A DNA stretch of 64,000 nt from Lachnospiraceae bacterium AF51-6-b8A (GTDB taxonomy: Bacteria; Bacillota; Clostridia; Lachnospirales; Lachnospiraceae), in NCBI GenBank assembly GCA_027682585.1, contig JAQCZH010000001.1:434001-498000 (forward strand), read 5' to 3'. The notes beneath the pieces were generated by a model. The model did no database searches. It worked only from the letters and a program-made list of their open reading frames with translations, and was not told where the DNA came from. The position numbers were made by a program, and so were the translations under genes. Positions 33,972 through 44,158 of the stretch are shown here, one piece after another (positions within the stretch are counted from its first letter, which is position 1; each line of letters opens with the position of its first letter).

Positions 33972-35345
33972 ATGGGCAAGTATTTTGGAACCGACGGATA
34001 TCGTGGCGAGGCCAATGTGGTACTGACGGCTGATGCGGCATTTCGTGTTGGTAAATTCCTGGGCTGGTACTACAGCCAGAATAAGAAGGAGGGGGAGGAG
34101 ACCCGCATTGTCATGGGCAAAGACACCAGACGGTCTTCCTATATGTTTGAGTACGCCCTGGCGGCAGGCATTACTTCGACCGGCGCAGACTGTTATCTGA
34201 TGCATGTCACGACGACGCCCTCCGTCTCTTATGAGGCGAGAACAGAGGACTTCGACTGTGGGGTCATGATTTCCGCTTCCCACAATCCTTACTATGACAA
34301 TGGAATCAAGGTGATCAATGGGGCGGGAGAGAAGCTGTCCGACGATGTCATTGAGAAGATCGAGGCTTACCTGGACGGGAAGATGGGGGAACTGCCTCTG
34401 GCAACCGGAACCAGGATCGGCCGCACGGTTGATTTCGCTGCCGGCCGAAACCGCTATATGGGTTATCTGATCGCGACGGAGACCCGGTCCTTCCGCGGCC
34501 GCAGGATTGCCATTGACTGTTCCAACGGATCTGCATCCAGTGTCGCCAAGTCTGTCTTCGATGCCCTGGGAGCCGATACCCACGTGATCAATAATACCCC
34601 GAATGGAACCAATATTAATGACAGGTGTGGTTCGACTCACATTGAGGACTTGCAGCGCTATGTGGTTGCTGAAGGCTGTGAGGTTGGATTCGCCTTCGAC
34701 GGAGATGCGGATCGCTGCCTGGCTGTTGACGAGAACGGATGCCTGGTCAATGGAGATCAGATTATGTATGTCTGTGGTAAGTTCTTAAATGAGCGGGGGC
34801 AGCTGCATGAGAGCACAATCGTAACCACCATCATGTCGAATCTGGGACTCTACAAGGCTCTGGATCGAGCAGGAATCCGTTACGAGAAGACAGCTGTCGG
34901 TGACCGTTATGTCTATGAGAATATGGCTGCCAATCATTTCTCCCTGGGCGGAGAGCAGTCCGGACATATTATTTTCAGTCGCCATGCGACGACTGGCGAC
35001 GGTATTCTGACCGCCTTAAAGATCATGGAGGCCTGCATTGAGCAGGGCAGGAGCCTGAAAGAACTGGCGAAAGACTGTATCATGTATCCTCAGGTTTTGG
35101 AGAACGTTCGCGTGACAGATAAGGAAGCTGCCCAGAAGGATGAAGAGGTTCTGGCTGCTGTCAGGGCTGTCGGGCAGGCTCTGGGAGATGATGGAAGAAT
35201 CCTGGTCAGAGCTTCAGGAACAGAGCCTTTGGTTCGGGTTATGGTTGAGGCTGTCAATGAGGAGACCTGCCGAAAATATGTTGATTCCGTCGTGCGTGTG
35301 ATTCGGTCCAGAGGGTTTGCAGAAGAGGAAAGTCCTATGCTATAA
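33972..35345 (+). CDS. glmM: Phosphoglucosamine mutase (phosphohexomutase family)
   Basis: A 457-aa alpha-D-phosphohexomutase. MGKYFGTDGYRGEAN at the start and the phosphoserine loop GVMISASHNPYYDNGIKV are GlmM-like; metal site FAFDGDADRCLAVD; sugar-ring loop SLGGEQSGHIIF; phosphate-binding RASGTEPLVRVMVEA. It converts glucosamine-6-phosphate to the 1-phosphate for peptidoglycan precursors. The start at 33972 is chosen because the family begins at this Met and GAGGT precedes it. Confidence 0.92.
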   Translation: MGKYFGTDGYRGEANVVLTADAAFRVGKFLGWYYSQNKKEGEETRIVMGKDTRRSSYMFEYALAAGITSTGADCYLMHVTTTPSVSYEARTEDFDCGVMISASHNPYYDNGIKVINGAGEKLSDDVIEKIEAYLDGKMGELPLATGTRIGRTVDFAAGRNRYMGYLIATETRSFRGRRIAIDCSNGSASSVAKSVFDALGADTHVINNTPNGTNINDRCGSTHIEDLQRYVVAEGCEVGFAFDGDADRCLAVDENGCLVNGDQIMYVCGKFLNERGQLHESTIVTTIMSNLGLYKALDRAGIRYEKTAVGDRYVYENMAANHFSLGGEQSGHIIFSRHATTGDGILTALKIMEACIEQGRSLKELAKDCIMYPQVLENVRVTDKEAAQKDEEVLAAVRAVGQALGDDGRILVRASGTEPLVRVMVEAVNEETCRKYVDSVVRVIRSRGFAEEESPML

Positions 35346-35522
35346 TCCATTTGTTTGTGCACTTATGTGAGTGCCTGATTTGAGAGTTGAGAAAACAATT
35401 GGATGCGCGCTTTGCAGGCATTTGATTGTCATGAAGAATGGAATATATGCTTTACAGTATTCTGTTATCATGAATCGCGGGGTCTGCCGTGCGTTTCGGC
35501 GGCCGACAAGGAGGAGCAGGAA

Positions 35523-36836
35523 ATGAGCGTTAAGGTTGAAAATTTAGAGAAAAATATGGCGAAGCTGACCGTCGAGGTTGACGCGGCTGAGCTTGAGAAG
35601 GCTCTTGAGAGAGCATATCAGAAACAGAAGAAGTCGATTTCTGTCCCGGGTTTCCGCAAGGGAAAGGTGCCAAGACAGCTGGTGGAGAAGATGTATGGTC
35701 CCCAGGTCTTCTATGATGACGCTGCCAACGACCTGCTCTCCCGGGAGTATCCCAAGGCATATGATGAGTGCGGTCTGGAGATCGCTTCACAGCCCAAGGT
35801 CAATATTGAGCAGATTGAGAAGGGCAAGAACTTTATCTTTACTGCTGAAGTCGCCGTAAAGCCGGAGGTGAAACTGGGCGAATACAAGGGGATTGAGGTG
35901 ACGAAGGCTGATACGGACGTCACGGACGATGAAGTAAATACAGAGATTGACCTGGAGCGCAACAAGAATTCCCGCACTGTCACCGTAGATCGCGCGATTG
36001 CCAAGGATGACACAGCCAATATTAACTTTGAGGGCTTCGTCGATGGGCAGGCATTTGACGGCGGCAAGGGAGAGAACTATGATCTCAAGATCGGATCCGG
36101 TTCCTTTATTGATAATTTCGAGGATCAGCTGATCGGCCATAGCGCCGGAGATGAGCTTGAGGTCAATGTCACCTTCCCCGAGAATTATCAGGAGAAGAGC
36201 CTGGCAGGAAAGGCAGCAACCTTTAAGGTGAAGGTCAACGAGGTCAAGACAACCGAACTTCCGGAGTTGGATGATGAGTTCGCGCAGGATGTGTCTGAAT
36301 TTGACACCTTTGAGGAATACAGGGCAGATGTCAGAAGGAAATTAGAGGAGCGCAAGAAGGAACAGGCGAAAAAGTCTCAGCAGGATGAGGCTGTCGCTAA
36401 GCTTGCGGAAGCTTCTGAGATGGAAATTCCGGATCCCATGGTTGATTTCCAGGTGGATCAGATGATGAATGAATTCTCCCAGAATATGGCTCAGCAGGGA
36501 CTGTCTATGCAGCAGTATCTGCAGTTTACGGGTATGAATATGGCCCAGTTCCGTGAGCAGGTTCGCCCGGATGCTCTGAGCAGAATACAGTCTTCTCTGG
36601 TTCTCGAAGCGCTGGCTAAGGAGGAGAAACTCGCCGCCTCTGATGAGGAAGTCGAGGAAGAACTCAAAAAGATGGCGGAGACCTATAAGATGGAGCTGGA
36701 TAAAGTCAAGGAACTGGTTGATGAGTCCCAGCGTGAAAATATGAAGAAAGATCTCGCCATTCAGAAGGCGGTTGATCTGATCTATTCCAATGTCAGGGAA
36801 GTAGAGAAGAAAGAAGAGAAGAAGGACGAGGAGTAA
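35523..36836 (+). CDS. tig: Trigger factor (ribosome-associated chaperone, peptidyl-prolyl isomerase)
   Basis: A 437-aa protein with the three usual parts. The N-terminal ribosome-binding domain holds VPGFRKGKVPRQLVEKMYG (signature GFRxGxxP). The FKBP-like isomerase is at ~155-240 (AKDDTANINFEGFVDGQAFD). The C-terminal helical domain ends in a Lys/Glu-rich tail. ATG at 35523 follows AAGGAGG. The gene heads the usual tig-clpP-clpX order. Confidence 0.97.
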   Translation: MSVKVENLEKNMAKLTVEVDAAELEKALERAYQKQKKSISVPGFRKGKVPRQLVEKMYGPQVFYDDAANDLLSREYPKAYDECGLEIASQPKVNIEQIEKGKNFIFTAEVAVKPEVKLGEYKGIEVTKADTDVTDDEVNTEIDLERNKNSRTVTVDRAIAKDDTANINFEGFVDGQAFDGGKGENYDLKIGSGSFIDNFEDQLIGHSAGDELEVNVTFPENYQEKSLAGKAATFKVKVNEVKTTELPELDDEFAQDVSEFDTFEEYRADVRRKLEERKKEQAKKSQQDEAVAKLAEASEMEIPDPMVDFQVDQMMNEFSQNMAQQGLSMQQYLQFTGMNMAQFREQVRPDALSRIQSSLVLEALAKEEKLAASDEEVEEELKKMAETYKMELDKVKELVDESQRENMKKDLAIQKAVDLIYSNVREVEKKEEKKDEE

Positions 36837-36861
36837 TATCGTCACAGGCAGACAGAGGTGG

Positions 36862-36889
36862 AAATGCTCCCTTGGGGGAGCATTTTCGT
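36862..36889 (+). terminator. Rho-independent terminator between tig and clpP
   Basis: AAATGCTCCC (36862-36871) pairs perfectly with GGGAGCATTT (36876-36885) across a 4-nt loop, with a TTTTC run at the end. It should separate tig from clpP expression, perhaps partially. Confidence 0.75.
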
Positions 36890-36913
36890 CTCTTATGAAA
36901 GAGAGGAATTTCT

Positions 36914-37495
36914 ATGGCATCAATGCCCTATGTAATCGAACAGAATAGCAGAGGAGAGAGAAGTTATGACATCTATTCAAGACTTCTCAAGGACCGGATT
37001 ATTTTCCTGGGGGAGGACGTCAATGAGACGACGGCTTCTCTGATTGTGGCCCAGCTGCTCTTTTTGGAGTCTGAGGATCCCAACAAGGATATTCACCTCT
37101 ATATCAATTCCCCCGGAGGGGTGGTGACCTGCGGGATGGCCATCTATGACACGATGAACTATATCAAACCGGATGTCTCAACCATCTGCATCGGAATGGC
37201 TGCTTCCATGGGGGCATTCCTCTTGGCGGGCGGCGCCAAGGGCAAGCGCTATGCCCTGCCCAACGCGGAGATTATGATTCATCAGCCCTCCGGTGGGGCC
37301 AAGGGCCAGGCGACGGAGATTGAAATCGCCGCAGAGAGCATTTTAAAGACCAAGCGCAAGATGAATCAGATTCTGGCGGACAATACCGGAAAGACCTATG
37401 AGCAGGTTGCGGCGGATACAGAGCGTGACCACTATCTGGATGCGCAGGAAGCTCTGGAGTACGGGATTGTTGACCAGATCATTGACCATCGCTAA
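36914..37495 (+). CDS. clpP: ATP-dependent Clp protease proteolytic subunit
   Basis: A 193-aa serine peptidase. Catalytic Ser is in [16 protein letters not shown], His in [15 protein letters not shown], and Asp in [16 protein letters not shown]. The protein is full length and sits directly upstream of clpX, its unfoldase partner. Confidence 0.98.
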   Translation: MASMPYVIEQNSRGERSYDIYSRLLKDRIIFLGEDVNETTASLIVAQLLFLESEDPNKDIHLYINSPGGVVTCGMAIYDTMNYIKPDVSTICIGMAASMGAFLLAGGAKGKRYALPNAEIMIHQPSGGAKGQATEIEIAAESILKTKRKMNQILADNTGKTYEQVAADTERDHYLDAQEALEYGIVDQIIDHR

Positions 37496-37573
37496 AGCGA
37501 GATGCAGAGAGCAGGAGAGCAAGGGTAGCCCGTTAGGGATGCCCTTGCCATGTCTTTATCAATGAGGAGTAAC

Positions 37574-38821
37574 ATGGCAAATAAGAAAAAAGACAGTGAG
37601 GTTCGCTGCTCCTTCTGCGGCAAGACTCAGTCAGAAGTGCGCAAACTGATTGCTGGTCCCAATGGGGCCTATATCTGTGATGAGTGCGTCGATATCTGCG
37701 CGGAGATCATCGATGAGGATTTCGCCGAAGAGGGGCGCTTTGCCAAACCCAAGGGAAACTTTGAGATTAATCTGAAGAAACCCAAGGAACTCAAGGCCTT
37801 TTTGGATGAGTATGTCATCGGCCAGGACGAGGCCAAGAAGGTTCTTTCCGTGGCAGTCTATAATCATTACAAGCGGATTATGAAGGGGGACAAGGCCGAC
37901 GTCGAGCTGCAGAAGTCCAATGTTCTGATGCTGGGACCCACCGGTTCAGGCAAGACGCTTCTGGCGCAGACTCTGGCCAGAACATTGGGCGTTCCCTTCG
38001 CCATCGCGGATGCGACCACCCTGACAGAGGCCGGATATGTCGGTGAAGATGTGGAGAATATTATCCTCAAGTTAATCCAGGCTGCGGACTACGATGTTGA
38101 GAAGGCCCAGCTCGGTATTATTTATATTGATGAGATCGACAAGATCACCAAAAAGTCTGAGAACGTCTCTATTACCAGAGATGTCTCTGGTGAGGGGGTA
38201 CAGCAGGCCCTGCTCAAGATCATCGAGGGAACCATGGCCTCTGTTCCGCCCCAGGGCGGGCGCAAGCATCCTCAGCAGGAGCTCATTCAGATTGATACCA
38301 CCAACATTCTCTTCATCTGCGGCGGAGCTTTTGACGGGCTGGAGAAGATCATCGAACAGCGGATAGAAGCCGGTTCCATGGGCTTTGGAGCCAATATCGT
38401 AGACAAGAAGAATCGGAGGATCGGAGATCTCTTAAGACAGGTTCTGCCTCAGGATTTCGTCAAGTTCGGCCTGATTCCTGAGTTCATCGGCCGCGTTCCC
38501 ATCAATGTGGCCTTAAACCAGCTGACAGAGGAGGATATGGTGCGTATCCTGACAGAGCCTAAGAACAGTCTTGTCAAGCAGTATGAGGCTCTTTTTGCCA
38601 TGGATGACACCAGGCTCACCTTCACGGAGGAGGCCCTGCGAGAAATCGCCAAGAAGTCGATCGAGCGCAAGACTGGAGCCAGAGGTCTTCGGTCGATCAT
38701 GGAGAATGTCATGATGGATTCCATGTATGAGATTCCAAGCGATGACTCTGTCAAGGAGCTGATCGTTACGGATCAGATGGTGGATGAGAACATGCTCTTG
38801 GCCCAGAAAGCGAGTCAATAA
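37574..38821 (+). CDS. clpX: ATP-dependent Clp protease ATP-binding subunit ClpX
   Basis: A 415-aa AAA+ unfoldase. The zinc-binding domain has CSFCGKTQ...CDECVDIC. Walker A is [14 protein letters not shown], Walker B is [10 protein letters not shown], the pore loop is [12 protein letters not shown], the RKH loop is [12 protein letters not shown] and the ClpP-docking loop is SMGFGAN. All functional loops are present. The start at 37574 is set by GAGGAG and the family N-terminus ([12 protein letters not shown]). Its stop overlaps the engB start. Confidence 0.98.
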   Translation: MANKKKDSEVRCSFCGKTQSEVRKLIAGPNGAYICDECVDICAEIIDEDFAEEGRFAKPKGNFEINLKKPKELKAFLDEYVIGQDEAKKVLSVAVYNHYKRIMKGDKADVELQKSNVLMLGPTGSGKTLLAQTLARTLGVPFAIADATTLTEAGYVGEDVENIILKLIQAADYDVEKAQLGIIYIDEIDKITKKSENVSITRDVSGEGVQQALLKIIEGTMASVPPQGGRKHPQQELIQIDTTNILFICGGAFDGLEKIIEQRIEAGSMGFGANIVDKKNRRIGDLLRQVLPQDFVKFGLIPEFIGRVPINVALNQLTEEDMVRILTEPKNSLVKQYEALFAMDDTRLTFTEEALREIAKKSIERKTGARGLRSIMENVMMDSMYEIPSDDSVKELIVTDQMVDENMLLAQKASQ

Positions 38822-39444
38822 TGGTCATCCGCAGTGTGGAACTGGAGACAGTGGCGGGAGTCACCTCCACTTTGCCCGAGAATGAGTTGCCGGAAGTGGC
38901 ATTTGCCGGACGATCTAATGTGGGGAAGTCATCACTGATCAATGCCCTTATGAACCGCAAGGCCTATGCCAGAACCTCTTCTCAGCCGGGCAAGACACAG
39001 ACAATTAACTACTACAGGATCAACGATCAGATCTACTGCGTTGATCTGCCTGGTTACGGTTTCGCGAAAGTCTCTTTGGAGGAGAGGGAGGCCTGGGGCA
39101 GGATGATCGAGAAGTATCTGGCCACATCAGAGCAGCTGGCGGCGGTCTTTCTTCTTATGGATATCCGACACAGGCCAAATGCCAATGATAAGCAGATGTT
39201 TGACTGGATTCAATATATGGGCTATCAGGCGGTCGTCATTGCGACCAAGGCGGATAAGATCAAGCGGTCACAGCTTGTGGGGCAGCTCAGGCAGATTCGG
39301 GAGGAACTGAAGGCGGATGAGGATACCATCATCATTCCTTTTTCCGCGTTGACCAAGCAGGGAAGGGAAGATATCTGGGACCTGATGGATCAGGTCATCG
39401 AAAATGCAGCCCAAGCTGCGACGCGGGACCAGGGGGACCGGTAA
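38821..39444 (+). CDS. engB: Ribosome biogenesis GTP-binding protein EngB/YsxC
   Basis: A 207-aa GTPase. G1 is AGRSNVGKSSLINALM, G3 is VDLPGYGFAKVS, G4 is VVIATKADKIKRS and G5-like is IIPFSALTKQG. It acts in large-subunit assembly. The start overlaps the clpX stop (TAATG), so translation is coupled. Confidence 0.97.
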   Translation: MVIRSVELETVAGVTSTLPENELPEVAFAGRSNVGKSSLINALMNRKAYARTSSQPGKTQTINYYRINDQIYCVDLPGYGFAKVSLEEREAWGRMIEKYLATSEQLAAVFLLMDIRHRPNANDKQMFDWIQYMGYQAVVIATKADKIKRSQLVGQLRQIREELKADEDTIIIPFSALTKQGREDIWDLMDQVIENAAQAATRDQGDR

Positions 39445-39494
39445 AGGAATCGCTTTCATCCAGCAAAGAAATATCTGTAAGATAGAGGGAATAT

Positions 39495-41297
39495 ATGTCT
39501 GAAGACAACAATTACGAGGAGATTTGCAGTGTATGCCATCGCAGTTCTTCCGCCGCCGGTAAGATGATTCATTTGCCGGGCAATTTAACGATCTGTGCCG
39601 ACTGCATGCAGAAGAGCCTTGAGGCTATTGAGCGGATGGGGTTTCCCATGGATCCAAGCGTATTGCAGCAGATGACGCCGGGCTTCTCAGGAAAGAAGGA
39701 CTCAAAAAGTACAGATCCGGATGCTTTAAAGTCGGATGTAGTTAATCCGGATGGGAGTCCTCTGCGGCAGGATCAGCTGACACGGGAACCGGATTTGGAA
39801 GAGAATACGAACAGAAAGCCTGGTCAGTCAGACGGAAATGCACCAGTGGATTCCAGTGAGAAAACCGCTGTTCCAAGCGCTCGCCCAGGACAGGATGCCG
39901 GGGCAGACAAGGAAACTTCAGAGCAGAAATCAAAGACTGGTTCTGAGCAGAATTCCGGTCAAAAGACCAAGACCAGCCCTGAACAGGGGACCGGTCAGAA
40001 TTCGAACAACAATCCCTTTGTCGGATTTCCGGGTTTTGGCATGCTCAATCTGGGAGATCTCTTCAATGGAGGCATGATGGGGATGGGCCAGGGACCCCGG
40101 ATCAAGAAGCGGAGCAGGCCTGGTCCAAAGAGCGGAGCTGACAGACAGAAGGAAGAGGACGATTATCCTACTCTGGACATCAAGAATATTCCGGCTCCTC
40201 ATAAGATTAAGGAGCAGCTGGATCAGTATGTAGTGGGTCAGGACAAGGCCAAGAAGATGATCTCTGTCGCCGTTTACAACCACTACAAACGCATCGCTTC
40301 CGAGCAGGAGAATCAGCGAGAACTGGGAACGCTGGAGGATCTGGACGGTGTTGATATCGAAAAGTCCAATATCCTGATCATCGGGCCTACCGGAAGCGGA
40401 AAGACCTATATGGTTCGTACGCTGGCCAGGCTTCTGGATGTGCCTCTGGCGATTACAGACGCCACCTCCCTGACGGAGGCCGGTTATATCGGAGATGATA
40501 TTGAGTCAGTCGTATCCAAACTTCTCGCTGCTGCCGATAACGATGTAGACCGAGCGGAGCAGGGGATTATCTTTGTTGATGAGATTGACAAGCTGGCCAA
40601 AAAGAAGAATACACATTCCCGTGACGTCTCCGGAGAGAGCGTACAACAGGGGATGCTCAAACTTCTGGAGGGAGCGGAAATTGAGGTGCCTGTTGGAGCT
40701 TCCTCCAAGAATGCCATGGTTCCCATGACAAGTGTCAATACCAGGAATATTCTTTTTATTGTCGGGGGCGCTTTCCCGGGGCTTGAGGATATTATCAGGG
40801 AGCGGCTCTCCAGGCGGTCTTCCATGGGCTTTACTTCAGAACTCAAGGGGGATATCGGCAGGAATGTTCACATCCTGGAGAAGGTCAGGAGCGAAGATCT
40901 GCGCAATTTTGGCATGATTCCCGAGTTTTTGGGGAGACTCCCTATTGTCACAGCTTTTGAACAGCTGGACGAGGATATGTTTGTCCGTATTCTGACAGAA
41001 CCTAAGAACGCGATCATTAAACAGTACCAGAAACTTCTGGCTCTGGATGAGGTCAAGCTGACTTTTTCAGACGGAGCCTTTCGTGCCATTGCGAGAAAGG
41101 CAGCCAAGGAAGAACTGGGAGCCAGAGCTCTGCGTGCCATCATCGAGGAGTATATGATGGATATTATGTATGAAATCCCCAAGGATCCGGATATCGGAGA
41201 GGTGGAGATTACAGAAGATTACATTGAACATAAGGGCGGCCCCAGGGTGACCATGCGCACGGTACTGCCCCAATCCCAGGAGAAGGGATCTGCCTGA
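39495..41297 (+). CDS. Second ClpX-like AAA+ ATPase with long disordered linker and no RKH loop
   Basis: A 600-aa ClpX paralogue. Residues ~10-45 form a zinc domain (CSVCHRSS...CADCMQKS). Residues ~60-220 are a low-complexity Ser/Gln/Lys-rich linker with a Gly/Met patch ([16 protein letters not shown]). The AAA+ core has [28 protein letters not shown], pore loop [12 protein letters not shown] and a docking-like loop SSMGFTSEL. Where ClpX has its RKH substrate loop, this protein has [16 protein letters not shown]. It may still bind ClpP but recognise other substrates (inference). It lies 50 bp after engB. Confidence 0.85.
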   Translation: MSEDNNYEEICSVCHRSSSAAGKMIHLPGNLTICADCMQKSLEAIERMGFPMDPSVLQQMTPGFSGKKDSKSTDPDALKSDVVNPDGSPLRQDQLTREPDLEENTNRKPGQSDGNAPVDSSEKTAVPSARPGQDAGADKETSEQKSKTGSEQNSGQKTKTSPEQGTGQNSNNNPFVGFPGFGMLNLGDLFNGGMMGMGQGPRIKKRSRPGPKSGADRQKEEDDYPTLDIKNIPAPHKIKEQLDQYVVGQDKAKKMISVAVYNHYKRIASEQENQRELGTLEDLDGVDIEKSNILIIGPTGSGKTYMVRTLARLLDVPLAITDATSLTEAGYIGDDIESVVSKLLAAADNDVDRAEQGIIFVDEIDKLAKKKNTHSRDVSGESVQQGMLKLLEGAEIEVPVGASSKNAMVPMTSVNTRNILFIVGGAFPGLEDIIRERLSRRSSMGFTSELKGDIGRNVHILEKVRSEDLRNFGMIPEFLGRLPIVTAFEQLDEDMFVRILTEPKNAIIKQYQKLLALDEVKLTFSDGAFRAIARKAAKEELGARALRAIIEEYMMDIMYEIPKDPDIGEVEITEDYIEHKGGPRVTMRTVLPQSQEKGSA

Positions 41298-41368
41298 TTC
41301 CGGCAATGTGTAAGAGTTGCAGATGGTGCGTCTGTGCATTATCGTGCGAGAGATGAGGAGGAAATAGA

Positions 41369-41707
41369 ATGGCATTTATCGCTGTAATCGTCGGTCTTAT
41401 CATCCTGGCTGCGATCGTGGTCTATGTGGTCAGCTACAACGGGATTGCAGGCCTGCGTAAGCAGACAGAGGAGGCTCTGGCCACCATGGAGTCTGTCCGC
41501 AGGGCTTATGAGGAGAAGCAGGCAAAAGGGATGACCGAGGAAGAGAAGAAGAAGGAAGACCAGGATCTGGAATACGCGATTCGCTATTTTAACGGATGTG
41601 CCAGAACTTATAATCAGAAGATTGAGACCTTTCCGGGCAATCTGATCGCCGATATGCTTCATTTGCCTCCGGCCAGGCTCTATGCGGGAAACGATTTTGA
41701 TCAATAG
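41369..41707 (+). CDS. Short LemA-like membrane protein
   Basis: A 112-aa protein with an N-terminal membrane helix (FIAVIVGLIILAAIVVYVVS), a charged coiled region, then IRYFNGCARTYNQKIETFPG and NLIADMLHLPPARLYA. The tail is the LemA C-terminal signature. LemA proteins are usually ~185 aa; the central helices are missing here, so this is a natural short form or an internal deletion. It precedes a DUF2207 protein, a known LemA partner. Confidence 0.8.
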   Translation: MAFIAVIVGLIILAAIVVYVVSYNGIAGLRKQTEEALATMESVRRAYEEKQAKGMTEEEKKKEDQDLEYAIRYFNGCARTYNQKIETFPGNLIADMLHLPPARLYAGNDFDQ

Positions 41708-41720
41708 AAGGAGAAATGGG

Positions 41721-43808
41721 ATGAAGTACAGAACATGGAGAGGACTTGGAGCCGTTCTCCTTGCGCTTGGACTCCTGCTGCAGGTGGGGCTGTCGGCAGG
41801 CAGGCCCGCCTATGCCGCAGACAATGTCTTTGGAAACACAGACAAACTGGATCTGACTCCCAGTGAGGATCTGCTGCCAAGTCACGATGGCAGCGATGGC
41901 CTGGCGGGTGGCTATGTGATCGATTCCTATCACGTGGATGTCCAGGTGAAAGAGGATAACACCTATGAGGTCAAGGAGACCATTGAGGCCTATTTTACAA
42001 GCACAAAACACGGTCTGATCCGCACGATCCCAACGACGGGTACTTACCGGAGAGAGGATGGAAGTTCAAACAGCTTTCGGGCGAAGGTCACGGATATCCG
42101 GGCCAATGTCAAGTCTACGGTAGAGCGGTCCAATGGAAAGGCCAAGGTCAAAATCGGAGATGCGGGCAGTTATGTCTACGGTCCCAAAACCTATACCATT
42201 TCCTATCGCTATCAACTAGGCAAAGATACTATGAGGGGGGCAGATGAACTCTACTTCAACCTGATCGGTACCAGCTGGGACACAACAATCGGCAATGTCT
42301 CCTTCCAGATAACGATGCCAAAAGAAATCACAGAAGATCAGGCAAAAAGCCTTGGCTTTACATCCGGAGGATATGGAAGCAGTCGGACGGGAGATACCCT
42401 CTATCAGATCAAGGGGAATACGATTCAGGGAAAGCTGGTGCGCCAGTTGAAGAGTAACCAGGGCTTTACGGTTCGAATGACTCTGCCGGAGGGCTATTAT
42501 GTCTATCCCGTGGATTACAGTCTCTTTCTGGTTATCGGACTTGCTCTGCTTGGCATTCTTGCGGCAGTGATTTTCTGGTTGCTTTTCGGAAATGACAAAA
42601 GGGTTGTGGAAAGCATTCAATTCTATCCGCCGGAAGGGTATAACAGCCTGGATGTGGCCATGGCTTACCACGGCAAGGTCAGCATGTCGGATATTCCTTC
42701 TTTGATCCCTTACCTGGCCAATGAGGGCTATTTGACCATTAAGGACAAAAACAGAAAAAACAATGGAGAAGTGCCTATTTCCAGGGGCATCGTGAAAAAT
42801 ATCACTTTTGAGCGCGTTTCCCATTACAGCGGAAGCAACGAGAGCGAGCGGCTCTTTATGAATGGGTTCTTTAAATCGGGAAGCAAAGTCAGACATTCTG
42901 ATCTGGCGGGCAGTTTCCATGAGACCTGTGAGGCCATTCTGAAACAGGAAAATCTTCACTCCAAGGTGAAGGAAGAGAATTATACGAACCGGGAGTTCTC
43001 TATTAATGCGATTCTGCTGATCTTTGTAGCGCTGATTTCCTTTGTGGCTATTTTCAGCGGTCTGTACTCTGACGGAGCATCGCTGCTGGCCTGTCTCGTC
43101 AGTGGACTGATTTTTGCGGTAATCATGAGTTTTATGGCCATCCGTGTCGCCGGACTGACCAGAATCGGCGGCGTCAGCGTCGGCGGCGTCAGCGGACTCA
43201 GCATACCGGCGCTCTTATGGCACATTGCCAGTTCCTGGATTTTCCTGGCCGTCATTTTTTATGCAGGGAAACAGTTCCTGTCCTCTCTGGCAGGCTTTTT
43301 CACTTATTTCACCGGAGGGCTGCTGATTCGGCTTCTGGCTGCGATTACGGCCACTCTTATCATCGCCTTCTTTATGCACTTTATGCCAAAGCGCACGACG
43401 AAGGGGGATGAGATATACGGGCGGATTCTTGGATTTCGAACCTTCCTGCAGACAGCCCAGAAGGATCGTCTGCAGATGCTGGTCGATGAAAATCCTCAGT
43501 ATTTTTACAATATTATCCCCTTTGCCTATGTTCTTGGGGTATCAAAGGTTTGGATGGATAAGTTCAAGGATATTACAATGCCTGCTCCTTCCTATGTGGC
43601 AGGCGCTGGCAGTCGGGATTCCTTCTGGGATTACTACTATTATTCCAGCCTGATGGACGCGGTCAATCATGACATCTATCATGCCTCTGTCACGCTCCCG
43701 GCATCCGAATCCTCTTGGGGAGACTCCGGAAGCGGAAGCTTTGGCGGGGGCTCCGGTGGAGGTTTTTCCGGCGGGGGCTCCGGCGGAGGCGGAGGCTCTT
43801 CCTGGTAG
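41721..43808 (+). CDS. DUF2207-family membrane protein
   Basis: A 695-aa protein. Signal peptide (GAVLLALGLLLQVGL ... AYAADN), an extracytoplasmic domain at ~60-255 (VIDSYHVDVQVKEDNTYEV, HGLIRTIPTTGTYRREDG), a helix near 270, a cytoplasmic domain, then several helices and a Gly/Ser-rich tail after residue 670. This is the DUF2207 architecture. AAGGAG precedes ATG 41721. Function unknown; the family is linked to cell-envelope upkeep by its LemA association. Confidence 0.85.
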   Translation: MKYRTWRGLGAVLLALGLLLQVGLSAGRPAYAADNVFGNTDKLDLTPSEDLLPSHDGSDGLAGGYVIDSYHVDVQVKEDNTYEVKETIEAYFTSTKHGLIRTIPTTGTYRREDGSSNSFRAKVTDIRANVKSTVERSNGKAKVKIGDAGSYVYGPKTYTISYRYQLGKDTMRGADELYFNLIGTSWDTTIGNVSFQITMPKEITEDQAKSLGFTSGGYGSSRTGDTLYQIKGNTIQGKLVRQLKSNQGFTVRMTLPEGYYVYPVDYSLFLVIGLALLGILAAVIFWLLFGNDKRVVESIQFYPPEGYNSLDVAMAYHGKVSMSDIPSLIPYLANEGYLTIKDKNRKNNGEVPISRGIVKNITFERVSHYSGSNESERLFMNGFFKSGSKVRHSDLAGSFHETCEAILKQENLHSKVKEENYTNREFSINAILLIFVALISFVAIFSGLYSDGASLLACLVSGLIFAVIMSFMAIRVAGLTRIGGVSVGGVSGLSIPALLWHIASSWIFLAVIFYAGKQFLSSLAGFFTYFTGGLLIRLLAAITATLIIAFFMHFMPKRTTKGDEIYGRILGFRTFLQTAQKDRLQMLVDENPQYFYNIIPFAYVLGVSKVWMDKFKDITMPAPSYVAGAGSRDSFWDYYYYSSLMDAVNHDIYHASVTLPASESSWGDSGSGSFGGGSGGGFSGGGSGGGGGSSW

Positions 43809-43892
43809 GGACCTCTTTATCTAAGAATGTTTCTGAAATTGGAATCCTTTTGGAAGTACAGTGTTCTGAGAGTTCAGAAATTAAAATTTCAG

Positions 43893-43979
43893 TGAAATAT
43901 GCAAAGTCTTCCTGTGAAACCTCCTCTGCAAGGAGGCACAGGGAGACTTTGCTTTTTGCCAGGATAATAATTGTCATCA
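43893..43979. repeat. Hairpin-forming intergenic repeat, copy 1
   Basis: This 87-bp unit begins GAAATATGCAAAGTCTTCC. AAAGTCTTCCTGTG (43903-43916) pairs with CACAGGGAGACTTT (43937-43950) with one G-U, and the loop contains a CCTCCT/AGGAGG stem. It ends near TAATAATTGTCAT. A diverged copy follows 72 bp later. The T-rich GCTTTTTG after the stem means it may also act as terminator of the DUF2207 gene. Confidence 0.6.
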
Positions 43980-44051
43980 GATCAATGGATGAGACAGCGA
44001 AGAGGAGGAGAAAGATGAAAGAAAAGGGGAAAGGAAAGAGATTGTGAACAT

Positions 44052-44130
44052 TGAAATATGCAAAATCCTTCTGTAAAAATTCTCCGTGGAGAAACACAGG
44101 GGGATTCCTTTCGGCTATAATAATGACAGC
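44052..44130. repeat. Hairpin-forming intergenic repeat, copy 2
   Basis: This begins GAAATATGCAAAATCCTTC and ends TATAATAATGACAGC, matching copy 1 in order and spacing. Stem bases have changed on both sides (AATCCTTCTGT with ACAGGGGGATT, allowing G-U), so pairing is kept while sequence drifts. TATAAT at 44116-44121 may serve as the -10 of the HD-domain gene. No other content was seen in the 43809-44158 gap. Confidence 0.55.
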
Positions 44131-44158
44131 AAACGTAGATTCTGGACGAGGTGAAAGC

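Noticed and set aside
35341..35346. TATAAT at the end of glmM as a tig promoter
   Set aside because: No -35 at acceptable spacing was found.
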